From Bolinopsis microptera (taxonomy: Eukaryota > Ctenophora > Tentaculata > Lobata > Bolinopsidae): a stretch of 64,000 bases of DNA. Positions 53,401 to 64,000 of the stretch are shown piece after piece. The stretch is from contig NC_087074.1 of NCBI RefSeq assembly GCF_026151205.1, positions 3,720,001-3,784,000 on the forward strand. Direction: 5' to 3'. Below the pieces are notes generated by a model. That model was not told the origin of the DNA, did no database searches, and worked only from the letters and a program-made list of their open reading frames with translations. The first letter of the stretch is position 1. Each line of letters begins with the position of its first letter. A program made the position numbers and the translations under genes.

Positions 53401-56400
53401 TCTTGATATGGAGATTGAAGAGGTAATCTTTTATTTGGGTGTTGATTATAGTTCTTACCGAAGCGGTTAATTATGTTTGATTGTTCCAAACCATGGCCAA
53501 TAAAATATAGAGCACATTTGACATGGGGTAACGCGTGCTTAAAACTAGATCATCAGCTGATTGACAAGACAAATGTTGGTGTGAATCAATCTAAAAGTTT
53601 AAACGTACGCCCGTATGCCATTATTTGAGGCGGCTAAACGCGCTCTGTTATCTGATGACTAATCTGATTCATGCTGGATAAAGACAGCAACCACAGATAC
53701 AGATATAATACATTATTACAGGAGCCAACAGCAAGCTGTATCTCCTTCTGCTATCTTTAGTGTGGCTTGATCTTCCCTGTAAAACATGAATTAAATCAGC
53801 GTATTCAAGAAGTCTCTCCACAAGACGAAGAGAAGGCAGGTTTGCGCGCGAATGAAACGCAAGGGAAGCGACTAATGAAGTAATGACATAAACTTAGTCT
53901 ACTGTCCTTGGTAGAACGGTTACCAAGTCGAGTAATATGTATACATCTCTAAATCTATAAATACTCTGTGTATATACTGAGTATACAATACACTGTGCAG
54001 TTGTATAACTGTATTTGCAATACATTGAAAACACGTGTATACACTATGTATAAACATTTCAACTGTAATTGCAATAAATGTATACACTGTGTATACTGAG
54101 ACACTGTATTGTAATACATTGCTTTACTTCTAGTGGACTGACGGATATCTTCCACCAAGACAACACCTTACATGCTCTACTATGGTACACTATCCGGTGA
54201 AGTTGTTCGTACACAAGATGAGATTAATGTTGATACATATATAAGTGTCGCTAATAGAATAGACGAGTCCTACTGCATAACTTGTAGAGTGTATTACGAT
54301 TGGTTAACCCAGGGAAGCGATGTGATCTGTTATTTCACAGGGATGGGAGTCGATTCTAAAATATGAAATTTGCATAAAATCACACAATTCTAGAAACATG
54401 ACAGCAGATTAATCTGCTTCAAAATCTAGGTAGATAACAATCAGGAGCGATCGGTTCATCATGAAATAACGGCTGGGTCACAGCCAGGAGGGTGGTTTGT
54501 ATTAAGACAGAGTTTGGGGGGTTTGCAGTGGAGTACCACACTTGAGGATGAAGATGGGTAATAGTGGGTTGTTTGGCAGGGAATATTCCCTGTATATTTG
54601 CATCATACCTAAACCCCGATCTCATGATGATTGATTCATACTCCATAACTTTTGATCCAAAGATGAGATAAAAATTGTAATTATTATAACTTTAATCAGA
54701 GGTTTAAAATAACAAGGCAGAACAGCGCGCGGTCTGCGGGCGTCGAGCGTGCTCCTAAGATTGAGAGAGCGACCATGAGTTACATGCAGACAGGTAGGTA
54801 TTGTTCGTATCTGGGTCAAATTACGAAAAAATAGGATGTTTGGCACGGCGTGAGGACAATATTACTACAACCAAAAAGGGAACCAAGATTAAAATCGATA
54901 AGAAATAACTGGTGCGCGTCGTGAATGTGAAGGGCGTAAATTCTATATTAGAACATTTATCAAAGTATAATACGCAGTTGAACGCAGACTAATCCCTTTT
55001 GATATCTCGCCATTAACATTTATTTCAAAGAGAACGCCTTTATATTTATCTCTTATCCAGCATAAGAACTGTTTCTATTTTAAAACTAACTGAAAACTAC
55101 CTATGCAAATATGTTTTGTACAGTTGTGTGCTAATTCGAACACGAGATCGTTTATAAGTACAGAGTTTTGTAATTTGCGTGGCCCATAAACTAATAAACG
55201 ATATCGTGTATAATTTACACACACACGCATACTCCTCGAATTTGACCTCACAACTGTTGGCCTCTTGAGCCTCGCTGCAGTATAAAAAATTCTCGAATAA
55301 ACGAATACACAGACTAGAATAAAAAGCGTTTATTAATTCTGACGTTCTAAGTACAGAAATATACCCAAAAACACGAACCTACCTCTGAGCGGTTCAAAAG
55401 TATCAATATTGAAGTGACGTTGAAAAAACAAACAATTAATTTCTTGACGATGCAGCGCAGTTATGCTCTGATCATTCTCATTACCACGTGTCAACGGCAA
55501 CCACGCTATAATTCATTACTTTTGAATTGTCGAGCATCATTAATTAAGTAATAAAATAACCAGACAGAAAGGATGAAGGATAAAGAAAAATAAAAAAGAC
55601 TAAAGTTTATAACAATATATAAGAACATAAGGACTCTTCAACGACACAGAATGGTTATACAGCTCAGGCATGGTTCCCCCTAACAAAAGATTGCTAGCAT
55701 GCTAAAAAGGGTCAAGGAGCAAGTAAAGGTTGGCCGTTAGAACTTGGAAGCAAGAAACTAATCGAGTCAGTTGTCTGGGACATTTGCAACGTTGGAACAA
55801 ACATTTATTTTATCAATAAAGAACATTCAAATTGTTTACACAATACAACATTTATTCAAAGAAAATTATCGCCGAATGACTTACATGCCTTGACAAGTGA
55901 CCGAGTGTAAACATGATAAGGGACACCGAAAAAAACCCAGTTTTACCAGTAAACTGATCATAGCAATACATCGGGCCCTAAATGCACCTAGAAGTGAAAA
56001 GCGATGCTGCAACCAAGGCATGCTAGGTTTATTCCATTGAACTATAAGTTTACAGCCTAAAATAAGAAAAAATAACTAACAATGTACAAATAAATAATCA
56101 ATGTACCATAAATCAAATTATAAACACACTTTATTTAACATATTTTATTAATTATACTTTTTATCAATTTTATATTTAGACAATATAGTTACATTAGTAA
56201 ATTGTTTAAACTGTCAGAGGATGTTATATGGTGCGTTTAGAAACTGTCCAGAGTACTTTAATTAAATGGGTTTTTAACCACGATGGTCTTGAAATTTCCC
56301 TTAATTCATATGGAGTTTTATTCCAAAGAATGGTGTGCTCTGTAAAAGTAAGACTTAATATCCTGAACATCTGGTCTGGCTTGACGTAAGGTTTTGTGGA

Positions 56401-58250
56401 ATCTTGAAAGGAGAAATGTCCACTAATCATACTGAACGTCTAGATGTGATCGCACTTAACCTACTTCCCAGAAACGTCGTAAGTAAGGTGGAATGTCACA
56501 ACTGACATTCATAAAACAATATAGAAAATAAATATAAAGTCCTTGTAATCAAGACCTTACACGAGAGAGGGAAGGATATTTAGTTCCTTACACGCTAGTG
56601 AAATACCTTTATTTGTCCCTAGGCTCAATGTAAATCTCAATTAAGGATCCACTTGATACCCTCTTTTTGTATCGATTCAAGTTCCCCACCGGGTTTCTGA
56701 ATGAGGCCGCCAGACAATTGGTCAGTGTTCGATATGACTTCTAACCTGAGATAGATAGAAGCCCGACGTTTTTTTATGGTTATTGGTGCAGTAACATGTT
56801 CTTTTTAGAAGGCCTAACCTCTGACTAGGCCTTAGAGTATATCATATCACAGTGATGTGACCAATCTAACTTACTATTTTGATATGTACTCCAAATCCTT
56901 TTTCAATGTCTGTGAATTCGATAGCCGTTTTCATTCATTGAGGTACACAAATTATAAACACTACGATTCATGGATAGTGCCGTGGTATAAAGAACCGTGA
57001 CTTTTGAAAGGGTGAAACACCATCCTATTAGGTATGAGCCCAATTTTGAAGACTGTTAATATCCCGCGGGAGCAGCCATGGTCATCCTGGGACGTGATTC
57101 TACGCCATATTTTTGTAATCATAAGCATACATGGTTATATTTGTTTCCATGAAACTGAGGTAAAGTTAACAAATCGCGGCGCTATTCCATTAATGTGAAG
57201 TAACTAAATGTAGCAGGTTTGCTCTTTTATAAATAATAATTGACAATGTTTAAAACCGTACCGAGGTTTCGGGAACACACCTGTAAATGTACTTGGTAAG
57301 CAGGAATTCATAATGGTGCTCATGATTTAGTCGAGCTTACTGAATAAACAACACAAGCTTCTGAATATTTGATTATATTCTCAACATAGTCTGATCAAAT
57401 ATGAAATGTAAAGTGTTCTAAATCAAATTAATCTGTAGATTAAGCCCTATTTTGGCCTCATAAGGAATTAAGAACAATCCAATGAATCAGACACGAAAAA
57501 TAGAGCTCGACGTATGAACAAACTCGAAGTATCCGGCAATTCTAGAACTGCAAAAATGACTGTCCTTATCACAGCAATTGAAACTAACATAATTTCAATA
57601 CGACGAACACAAAACAGCCACCCAAAAACAATAACACGGTCAATGCCCGGAAATTGCTCAGAGTTAGCGAAAGTCGAATACAGCCTAAGCAGGGTTTAGG
57701 CACAGCACCACAGGGCGATAGGGCACAACAAGTAGTGTAAATGTACAACAAGGAATTAATCTACAACAAGGAGTGTAATCTACAACAACGAGTGTAATCT
57801 ACAACAACGAGTGTGATTACAAGGAACCAAGAAATTATGAAAGATTAAGGTGGTGTAGTCTGCAGCGGGGGATGAGAATGTATTATACATACAACAATTA
57901 GTCAGTTACAAGTACATGACCGTACTTGAAATTAATAATGACAGTGTAACACCTATATATAGAACAGTATATACTCCCACCACCGCATGCCTGCAGGATT
58001 GGTGTGTATTGTGTGTGTGGTGTGGAGAACTGTAAGGCTTGTAAACAGATACTGTGGGGCTAGAAAGGAATGATCACGTATTTAGTGATCAAATATAATA
58101 TATAATATGCTGTAGCGAATTTCCAAATATTTACATATATGTTATAAGAACAATGACAGATTTTAATAACATTTACATGAGTTTGATAACATTACTCACC
58201 ACTTGATCACCTTAGTCTCACTGTCTTGTACTGCTTAGTACTACCTATTA
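53401..58250. other. Long stretch without a supported gene
   Basis: A pair of imperfect ~95 bp repeats built on GTATACACTGTGTATACTGA and TGTAATTGCAATA lies at 53960-54120. Three GAGTGTAATCTACAACAA(C/G) repeats lie at about 57735-57815. Short open frames at 54172-54366 (plus) and 54646-54419 (minus) are not recognisable. The N-terminal exon of the WAVE gene should lie right of 50886 but was not identified. Confidence 0.5.
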
Positions 58251-58323
58251 GTTTTGTTGTCCAAATAAATTTAGGCCCCCACAACATTTGGCGGCCAAAT
58301 TCTGAATTTTTATACCGGCAAAT

Positions 58324-58384
58324 TTTAGGAATTTGCCCCCCCCGGCCCCCCGGCCACCCCCCCCCCCCCCCCCCCCCCCCCCCC
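58324..58384. repeat. Poly-C / GGCC-rich low-complexity tract
   Basis: Blocks of C broken only by GG and A, ending in about 27 consecutive C. Open frames here (poly-Gly or poly-Pro) are meaningless. Length is likely unreliable in any assembly. Another GC-rich palindromic block, GGGGGGCCGCGGCCGGGGGG, lies at 58911-58930. Confidence 0.85.
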
Positions 58385-59548
58385 TTAAGAATTCAGGTCC
58401 TTGGAGTGTGACTGCAAGTTTCTGGTTCGTGTAAATACGGGGGGGGAGTAAAGTGAACATACAATAAGTCCAATAATATGTATAAACGTAAAATGTCCAA
58501 TAATAAGGTTTCAATATCAGACTCGTAATAAGATACTTATTACTGTAGTAGTTACAGCAATACTAATTATACTAATTACCCATATCAGAATACTTTATAT
58601 TGGATCCCAAAAATAAGAACACGGATTACACTTTTGACACCGAGAGTTGCACCGCTTAATTCTTTAAACAATACAAACCAAACCAACTAAACTCTATCTA
58701 CAAGAATAATGACACTCTTTAACTCTCGGCTGAAGTTACAGGAACAGGAATTGTCACGACTCCTACTTTGGTTATCTATTAAGTATCAGTGGTTACAGGG
58801 TTGTTACTTGTTACCACTTACCAGGGGTGGTTACCAGGCTCACTTGTTACGCTTCCAAAACTCATGTAATTGGACTTGGTCTCTAACATTATTCCGAAAT
58901 AATCTTAAGGGGGGCCGCGGCCGGGGGGCTCAATCCCCAGATTTTGCGTATGCCCACATTTATGGGCATATAGGTGTTTTTTGCTCATAACTCAGTGTAT
59001 TTTTTGTCCAATCTTAATGAAAATTTCATTAAAGAGTACGAGGATCACCAGCCACCAGCCTGACAAGTACAGCAACTAAAATCTGGGTTTTGAGCATGTT
59101 AAGATGATTTCAGATTTGGCATAATTGGGACCAAAAATGGGCGTGGCTGTACTGCAGGCACCCGGAAAAGGACTTGTAAATAACTTAACAGAGAAATATG
59201 ACGGGTTTTTAGAAACAATTACTTGGTAGTACAACTTTTTAAAAGTATAAAACAATCGATTAATCAGAAGAAAAGTTACGACCGTATGAATACTTCTAAA
59301 GTACACAAGAGTTCTTTGCAAATCAACGAATATCACGTACCATAAAGTGAACAGAGACTGTAGTATAATCACGTAGAGTCTGCAGTAATGCACCGCATCG
59401 ACAAACTACTGTAGGTCTCACTGGCCTCATGTCCTTAATTGTAGTACTACAGCTAGAAGTAGGAGGCCATATGAATTGAAAATCTGAACTTTCTCTGAAA
59501 CTTATAAACACACATAACACCGGCATCGCAGAGGATTATATTTCAATA

Positions 59549-59569
59549 TTTCCCGCGACGCGCGGGAAA
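59549..59569. repeat. Perfect GC-rich hairpin
   Basis: TTTCCCGCG and CGCGGGAAA pair around ACG (9 bp stem, 3 base loop). No T-run follows that would suggest a terminator, and none is expected in an animal. Confidence 0.75.
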
Positions 59570-59613
59570 AGTTTTATAATAATATCGATGCGAAGCACGA
59601 GTATTAGTATGAA

Positions 59614-59647
59614 AATAACCCCGACGTGCTTTAGCACGAGGTTATTT
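59614..59647. repeat. Long imperfect hairpin
   Basis: AATAACC and GGTTATT, then CGTGCT and AGCACG, pair around TT with a small bulge. Nearby GAAGCACGAG at 59592 repeats part of the stem. Possibly the end of a dispersed element; not assigned. Confidence 0.65.
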
Positions 59648-60527
59648 AATATAACTTAAGCGTGCCGGTTGTTATGGTTATAAACCCCTCCGGGTTAGTG
59701 CTAAGGACCAACAAATTAGCATTTTACTCTTAAATATAGCTATATGAGATCATTATGGTAAATATGAAATGGAATTGGGACATACCAAATAAATATAACT
59801 AAAGGGGTTAAACTATGACTTTTGAAATTGCGTTATATCTAAACAATTATTCCTCAGTTCATAAACGTTGAATGAAATGAATATCGATTAAGGGCGTCGA
59901 GTTAAGCCTGGAAAGCGTATAACAGCTAATAATGATATCGTGTCATAAGTTTAATCAAAGTAGACGAACTATAATAACAAGGCTTATATCAAAACACGAC
60001 AAAATTACCGAACCGAGACAAAATCAAATGTAACCGTCGAGACAAGTTTTGGAACGCCAATTAATGTAAGAGTTTAAGTAATGATAAGCAGTGTGCTGGA
60101 GTTTTGCCAGCGCCTGCAATTAGACCGATACGTAGATCGAATGTTATTTTAAAGTTCTTTCTACTTAAGCATAGGTCACGTGACATTTTTTCCAATGAGC
60201 GTCGTAGTAGTTATCACGTGATACACGTCAATCAAAACGACGTGACAGTACGCGGTTGAAATCGCATGGAATGTCAAAACAAAACAATATAGTTGAGCCA
60301 AATTAGGCGGGGGCGGGATTATAAAAGCTGTGCCGGGGGTTATTTAATCAGCGGGAAAAAACTAACAGCGGGAGCCGGATTATTCAAATCTATTTAGCGG
60401 GAGCCGGATTATCAGAATCTTATTCTATCCCGGATGGGTTTATAATTATATTCGGTGAAACAGAATCAATTCATATTTGCCAAACCAGATAATCGTTAAA
60501 GCAGTTTATTGGGATCGCATACAATCA

Positions 60528-60745
60528 AACGTTACAGTTTACACAAGTGCTCCTGTTCTAATAACGTAACAGTTACACAGGCTCCTGGTTCTAATAACGT
60601 TACATTTTACACAAGGCTCCTGTTCTACTAAATAACGTTACAAGTTAAACAAGGGCACCTGGTTCTAATAACGTTACAGTTACACAAGGGCTCCTGGTTA
60701 TAATAACGTTACCAGTTACACAAGGGCTCCTGGTATCTAATAGCA
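60528..60745. repeat. ~37-bp tandem repeat, six copies
   Basis: Units read AACGTTACAGTTACACAAGG then GCTCCTGGTTCTAAT, with many single-base indels between copies. It lies just outside the second palindrome. Confidence 0.82.
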
Positions 60746-60789
60746 GGCCTAACTTATTTACTTCCGGGCTAAACTATTACTGATTGCTG

Positions 60790-63700
60790 ATTAATGTTAC
60801 TGATTACTGATCTAATACTGAATATTGGAAATTAACTAATGAATACTGATTTACTGATTCTGAATACTGATAGGCCGAACATATTGTGTACTAGTTAAAC
60901 GGGTGCCAAACATTCCCACAAAACGCATATTAAATTAAATTCACAGAAATCATTAGCAGCAAAGGAGTGGAACTTTAAACAAATATTAATATTTGTCCAG
61001 CTGAAATGAAAATAGATACGGTTTTACACGATCATGTAGTTTACAATTCACAGGGCATGAATAGCAGGAGTGGATGGGAAAACACGACAAAACAAATCTT
61101 AAAATCGAATATAAACAGCACAATGCGTGTTGAGGTGCTCACATCATTAAATTGTAACCTGCATGGGATCGAATAGAGCCGCCCACGTAGATCTAGATTC
61201 GAATGAAAACCGAACTGAGAAGAAATATTTAGATGGTAACATACTTGTTACAAACCTACTGCATACCATGATATTTTTGACAACGTGTACAACCTCATAC
61301 AACCGTCCCCGTTATTTGGAGCGAGTCAACTGGTTCGCAGTTATTATAAAAGCATCGACTGGTTTGTATGGACGTGCTAACTAGTTTAACAGACACGTAC
61401 TAACTGTTTAAAAACACGTGCAAACTGGTTTATATCACGGTGCTAACTGGTGTATAACATGTGCTAACTGGTTTATAACAGTCTAACTGGGTTATAACAC
61501 GTGCTAACGGTTGTACAACACTTGTGCTAACTGGTATACAACACGTCTAACTGGTTTCTTATGACGTGTTTAAACCTGTTTACAACACGTACTAACTGTT
61601 TATAATCAACGTGCGAACTGGTGTATAACATGTGCTAGAACTGTTTATAACATTGCTAACTGGTTTATAACACGAGCTTACTGGTTTTACAACACTGCTA
61701 CCTGTTTGTATGACTGTAACTGGTTACCGACACTACTAACTGTTTACAACACGAGGCCAAACTGGTCTATATCACGTCTAACTGTGTTTAAAAAAAAAAA
61801 TAACAAGATCTAACTGTTTTGTATGACTTGCTGGAACGGTTTACAACACGTTCAACTGGTTATAACAAGTGCTAACTGGTTTATACCAAGTTCTAAACTG
61901 ATTTATAACACGTGCTAACTGGTTTGTATCACGTGCTAACTGTTCAAAACCAGTACAGCTTCATGGCCCGTGCTAACGGATCGTTATAACGAATTCCGTA
62001 ACTTAACTGGTTCGTAACACGCACTAACTGGTCCACAACAAGTGCTAAACTTGTTCATCGCACGAACTAATTGGCTTCCAATACGGGGTGTGGGCAGATC
62101 ATAACATCCACCAGTAACCCAGTTTTTAAACTGTCCACACTTTTACACACCTCCACCCAAAACAATCAGTGCTCTCAGTACTCTCAAAAAGCACCTACCT
62201 TGGTTTCACGTCAACGTAAACTGTAAGTGTGGATTTAAAAAACTGAACAAATCATCAACTCTGGAGAGTAGCACCCTCTCAGCTCTGGAGACTGTTCAAA
62301 CAAGGAAGAATACAAACTTAGCACGACAAACATCAAACTGCAAATATCAAGAACTTATATAATATAAGTCTTTAAGTCAGAAGTTGAGACCATTTTTTCT
62401 GGTACACGCAGCCATTAAACCTCGCCCAGTAAAACACGCCAGCTGAGTTCAAGGTGATCGTAACTGACTTATATTATATAAGTTCTTGATATTTGCAGTT
62501 TGATTTTTGTCGTGCTAAGTTTGTATTCATACCCTTGATTTAACAGTCTCCAGAGCTAGAGGGTGGCTACGCTCCAGAGATATGATTTTTCAGTTTTTTA
62601 AATACACATACAGTACAGTGACGTGAAACCAAGGTAGTGCTTAGAGTCTGAGATCACTGAATTGTTTTGGCGTGGATGTGTGTAAAATGTGCGACAGTTA
62701 AACTGGTTACTGTGGATGTTTGATCACCACACCCCGTTATGGAGCCAATTAGTTCGGATATGAACAGTTAGCCACTTGTTGTGGACCAGTTATTGCGTGT
62801 ACGAAAGTTTAAGACGAATCGGTATAACGAACCATTAGCACGGGCCATGAAGCGGTCTACTTGGTTTTGAACCAGTTAGCACGTGATACAAACCAGTTGA
62901 GCACGTGGGAAATAAATCAGTTAGAACATGTCTATAAACCAGTTAGCACTTGTTATAAACCCAGTTTGCACTGTTTGTAAACCAGTTGCAAGTCATACAA
63001 ACCATTAGCACATGTTTAGATACACCAGTTTAGCACGTGATATAAACAGTTTGCACGTGTTTGAACCCAGTTATACGGGTTGTTAAAACCCATTAACACT
63101 CATACAAACCAGTTAGCATGTGTTGTAAACCAGTTTAGACTGTTAATAAACCAGTAGCACATGTTATAAACCAGTTAGCACATGTTTATAACCACCCATT
63201 AGCACCGTGATTATAAACCAGTTAGTACAGTTTGTAAACCAAAGGTTAACACTCATAAGAAACCATTAGCACGCTGTTGTAAAACCAGTTAGCACGTGTT
63301 TTAACCCAGTTAGCACGTGTATAACCATTAGCACAAGTTAAACCAGTTAGCACATGTTATACCCAGTTAGCACGTGATATAAACCATTGCACGTGTTTAA
63401 ACATTAAAAAGTGCTGTAAACTATTAGCACGTCATACAAACCATCGTGCTTTTATAATAAACTGCGAACCATTGACTCGCTCCAAATACGGACGGTCAGT
63501 CTGTGGATTGTACACGTGGTCAAATATTCATGGTATGCAGGATTTGTAACAAGCATTTACATCTAAATATTTCTTCTCTGTCGGTTTCAACGGACTATAG
63601 AGTCAACGTGGCGGCTCTAATCGATCCCCACTGCAGGTTACAAATTAATGGTATGAGCACCCTCACACGCATCTGAGCTGTATTATATTCGATTTTAAGA

Positions 63701-64000
63701 TTGTTTTTGTCGCTGTTTTCCCATCACTCCTGCTATCATGCCCCTGTAATGTAACAACTGATCCGTTAAACCGTATCAATTTTCATTCAGCTGGACCAAT
63801 TTAATATTTGTTAAAGTACCACTCCTTTGCTGGCTAATGATTTCATGTGAAATATAATTATAATATGCGTTTTGTGGCTGTTGCACCCGATTCAACTAGG
63901 ACACAAAAAGTTCCGGCATATCAGTATTCAGAATCAGTAATCAGTATTAATTAGTAAATTTCAATAATTTCAGTATTTAGAATCAAGTAATCAGGAACAT
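60790..64000. repeat. Second large inverted repeat, arms about 1.6 kb and open to the right
   Basis: 60790-62368 and about 62466-64000 are reverse complements around a ~97 base centre (62369-62465). The innermost paired sequence is CAAATATCAAGAACTTATAT and its complement. Unique parts outside the minisatellite (for example CATGATATTTTTGACAACG near 61267 and its mirror near 63520) also match, so this is not only repeat. Indels between arms are very frequent, as in raw reads. The right arm reaches the window edge. Confidence 0.9.
61370..62075. repeat. ~20-bp minisatellite, GTGCTAACTGGTTTATAACAC type
   Basis: About 33 degenerate units with constant length jitter (19-22 bp). The mirror array lies at about 62750-63440 as TATAAACCAGTTAGCACGTG. 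The jitter in two arms of one palindrome does not agree between arms, which again looks like sequencing error rather than array evolution. Confidence 0.88.

Noticed and set aside
58226-58514. Proline-rich and glycine-rich frames
   Set aside because: They come from a long poly-C tract of unreliable length.
1-64000. tRNA, rRNA and bacterial operon features
   Set aside because: I searched by eye for tRNA T-arm patterns, rRNA-like blocks and closely packed frames and saw none. The gene structure is that of an animal.

Overview
The window is animal nuclear DNA: AT-rich, with GT-AG introns and small exons, many minisatellites and decayed DNA transposons. The best clue to the organism is at 42276-42899: an intronless 207-residue EF-hand protein that I recognise as a ctenophore (comb jelly) calcium-activated photoprotein of the berovin/mnemiopsin/bolinopsin type. 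I therefore read the window as a ctenophore contig. Species cannot be told from the sequence alone.

Layout. 1-15561 is one very large inverted repeat (arms 1-7757 and 7788-15561, 30 bp spacer). Each arm carries the same two divergently transcribed genes: a secreted Ig/Kazal-like/von Willebrand D protein and a zinc alcohol dehydrogenase of the cinnamyl-alcohol-dehydrogenase type. The arms differ by many small indels that break reading frames, and one holds a nonsense homopolymer block, so an assembly or read fold-back is the simplest reading. 15562-22711 is repeat-rich: tandem arrays of ~80, ~317, 11 and ~310 bp, then a decayed pogo-like element. 22882-25069 (minus) is a galactose-binding (fucolectin-like) plus sushi-domain gene. 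27374-27553 is a terminal exon of an unknown membrane protein, followed 20 bp later by an inverted-repeat pogo-like element (27574-29317). 31053-32428 is a 38-bp minisatellite interrupted by a hAT-type MITE, lying directly against an ABCG half-transporter gene (to 35040). 39540-39830 is a LINE tail, followed by 300 bp of GGGTCA repeats, 15 perfect TTAGGG repeats and a G-rich minisatellite (40181-40735), arranged like a chromosome end facing right.

41251-50886 (minus) holds exons of a WAVE/SCAR (WASF) gene: the WAVE homology domain and probably the basic region. No VCA exon was found. Two photoprotein copies (42276-42899 intact, 43773-44404 broken) lie on the opposite strand inside one WAVE intron. 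Other WAVE introns carry 11-bp and 15-bp minisatellites and a 1.5-kb TTAA-flanked element studded with GGTTAACC palindromes. 51494-52680 is a 12-bp minisatellite, 52880-53400 a LINE tail, 53400-60500 mostly featureless, and 60790-64000 a second large inverted repeat that runs off the window.

The genes form no pathway or operon. The linked items of interest are the photoprotein pair nested in WAVE, the telomere-like boundary that may cut that gene, and the palindromes at both ends, which suggest that the outer 15 kb and 3 kb need read-level checking before any biology is drawn from them.
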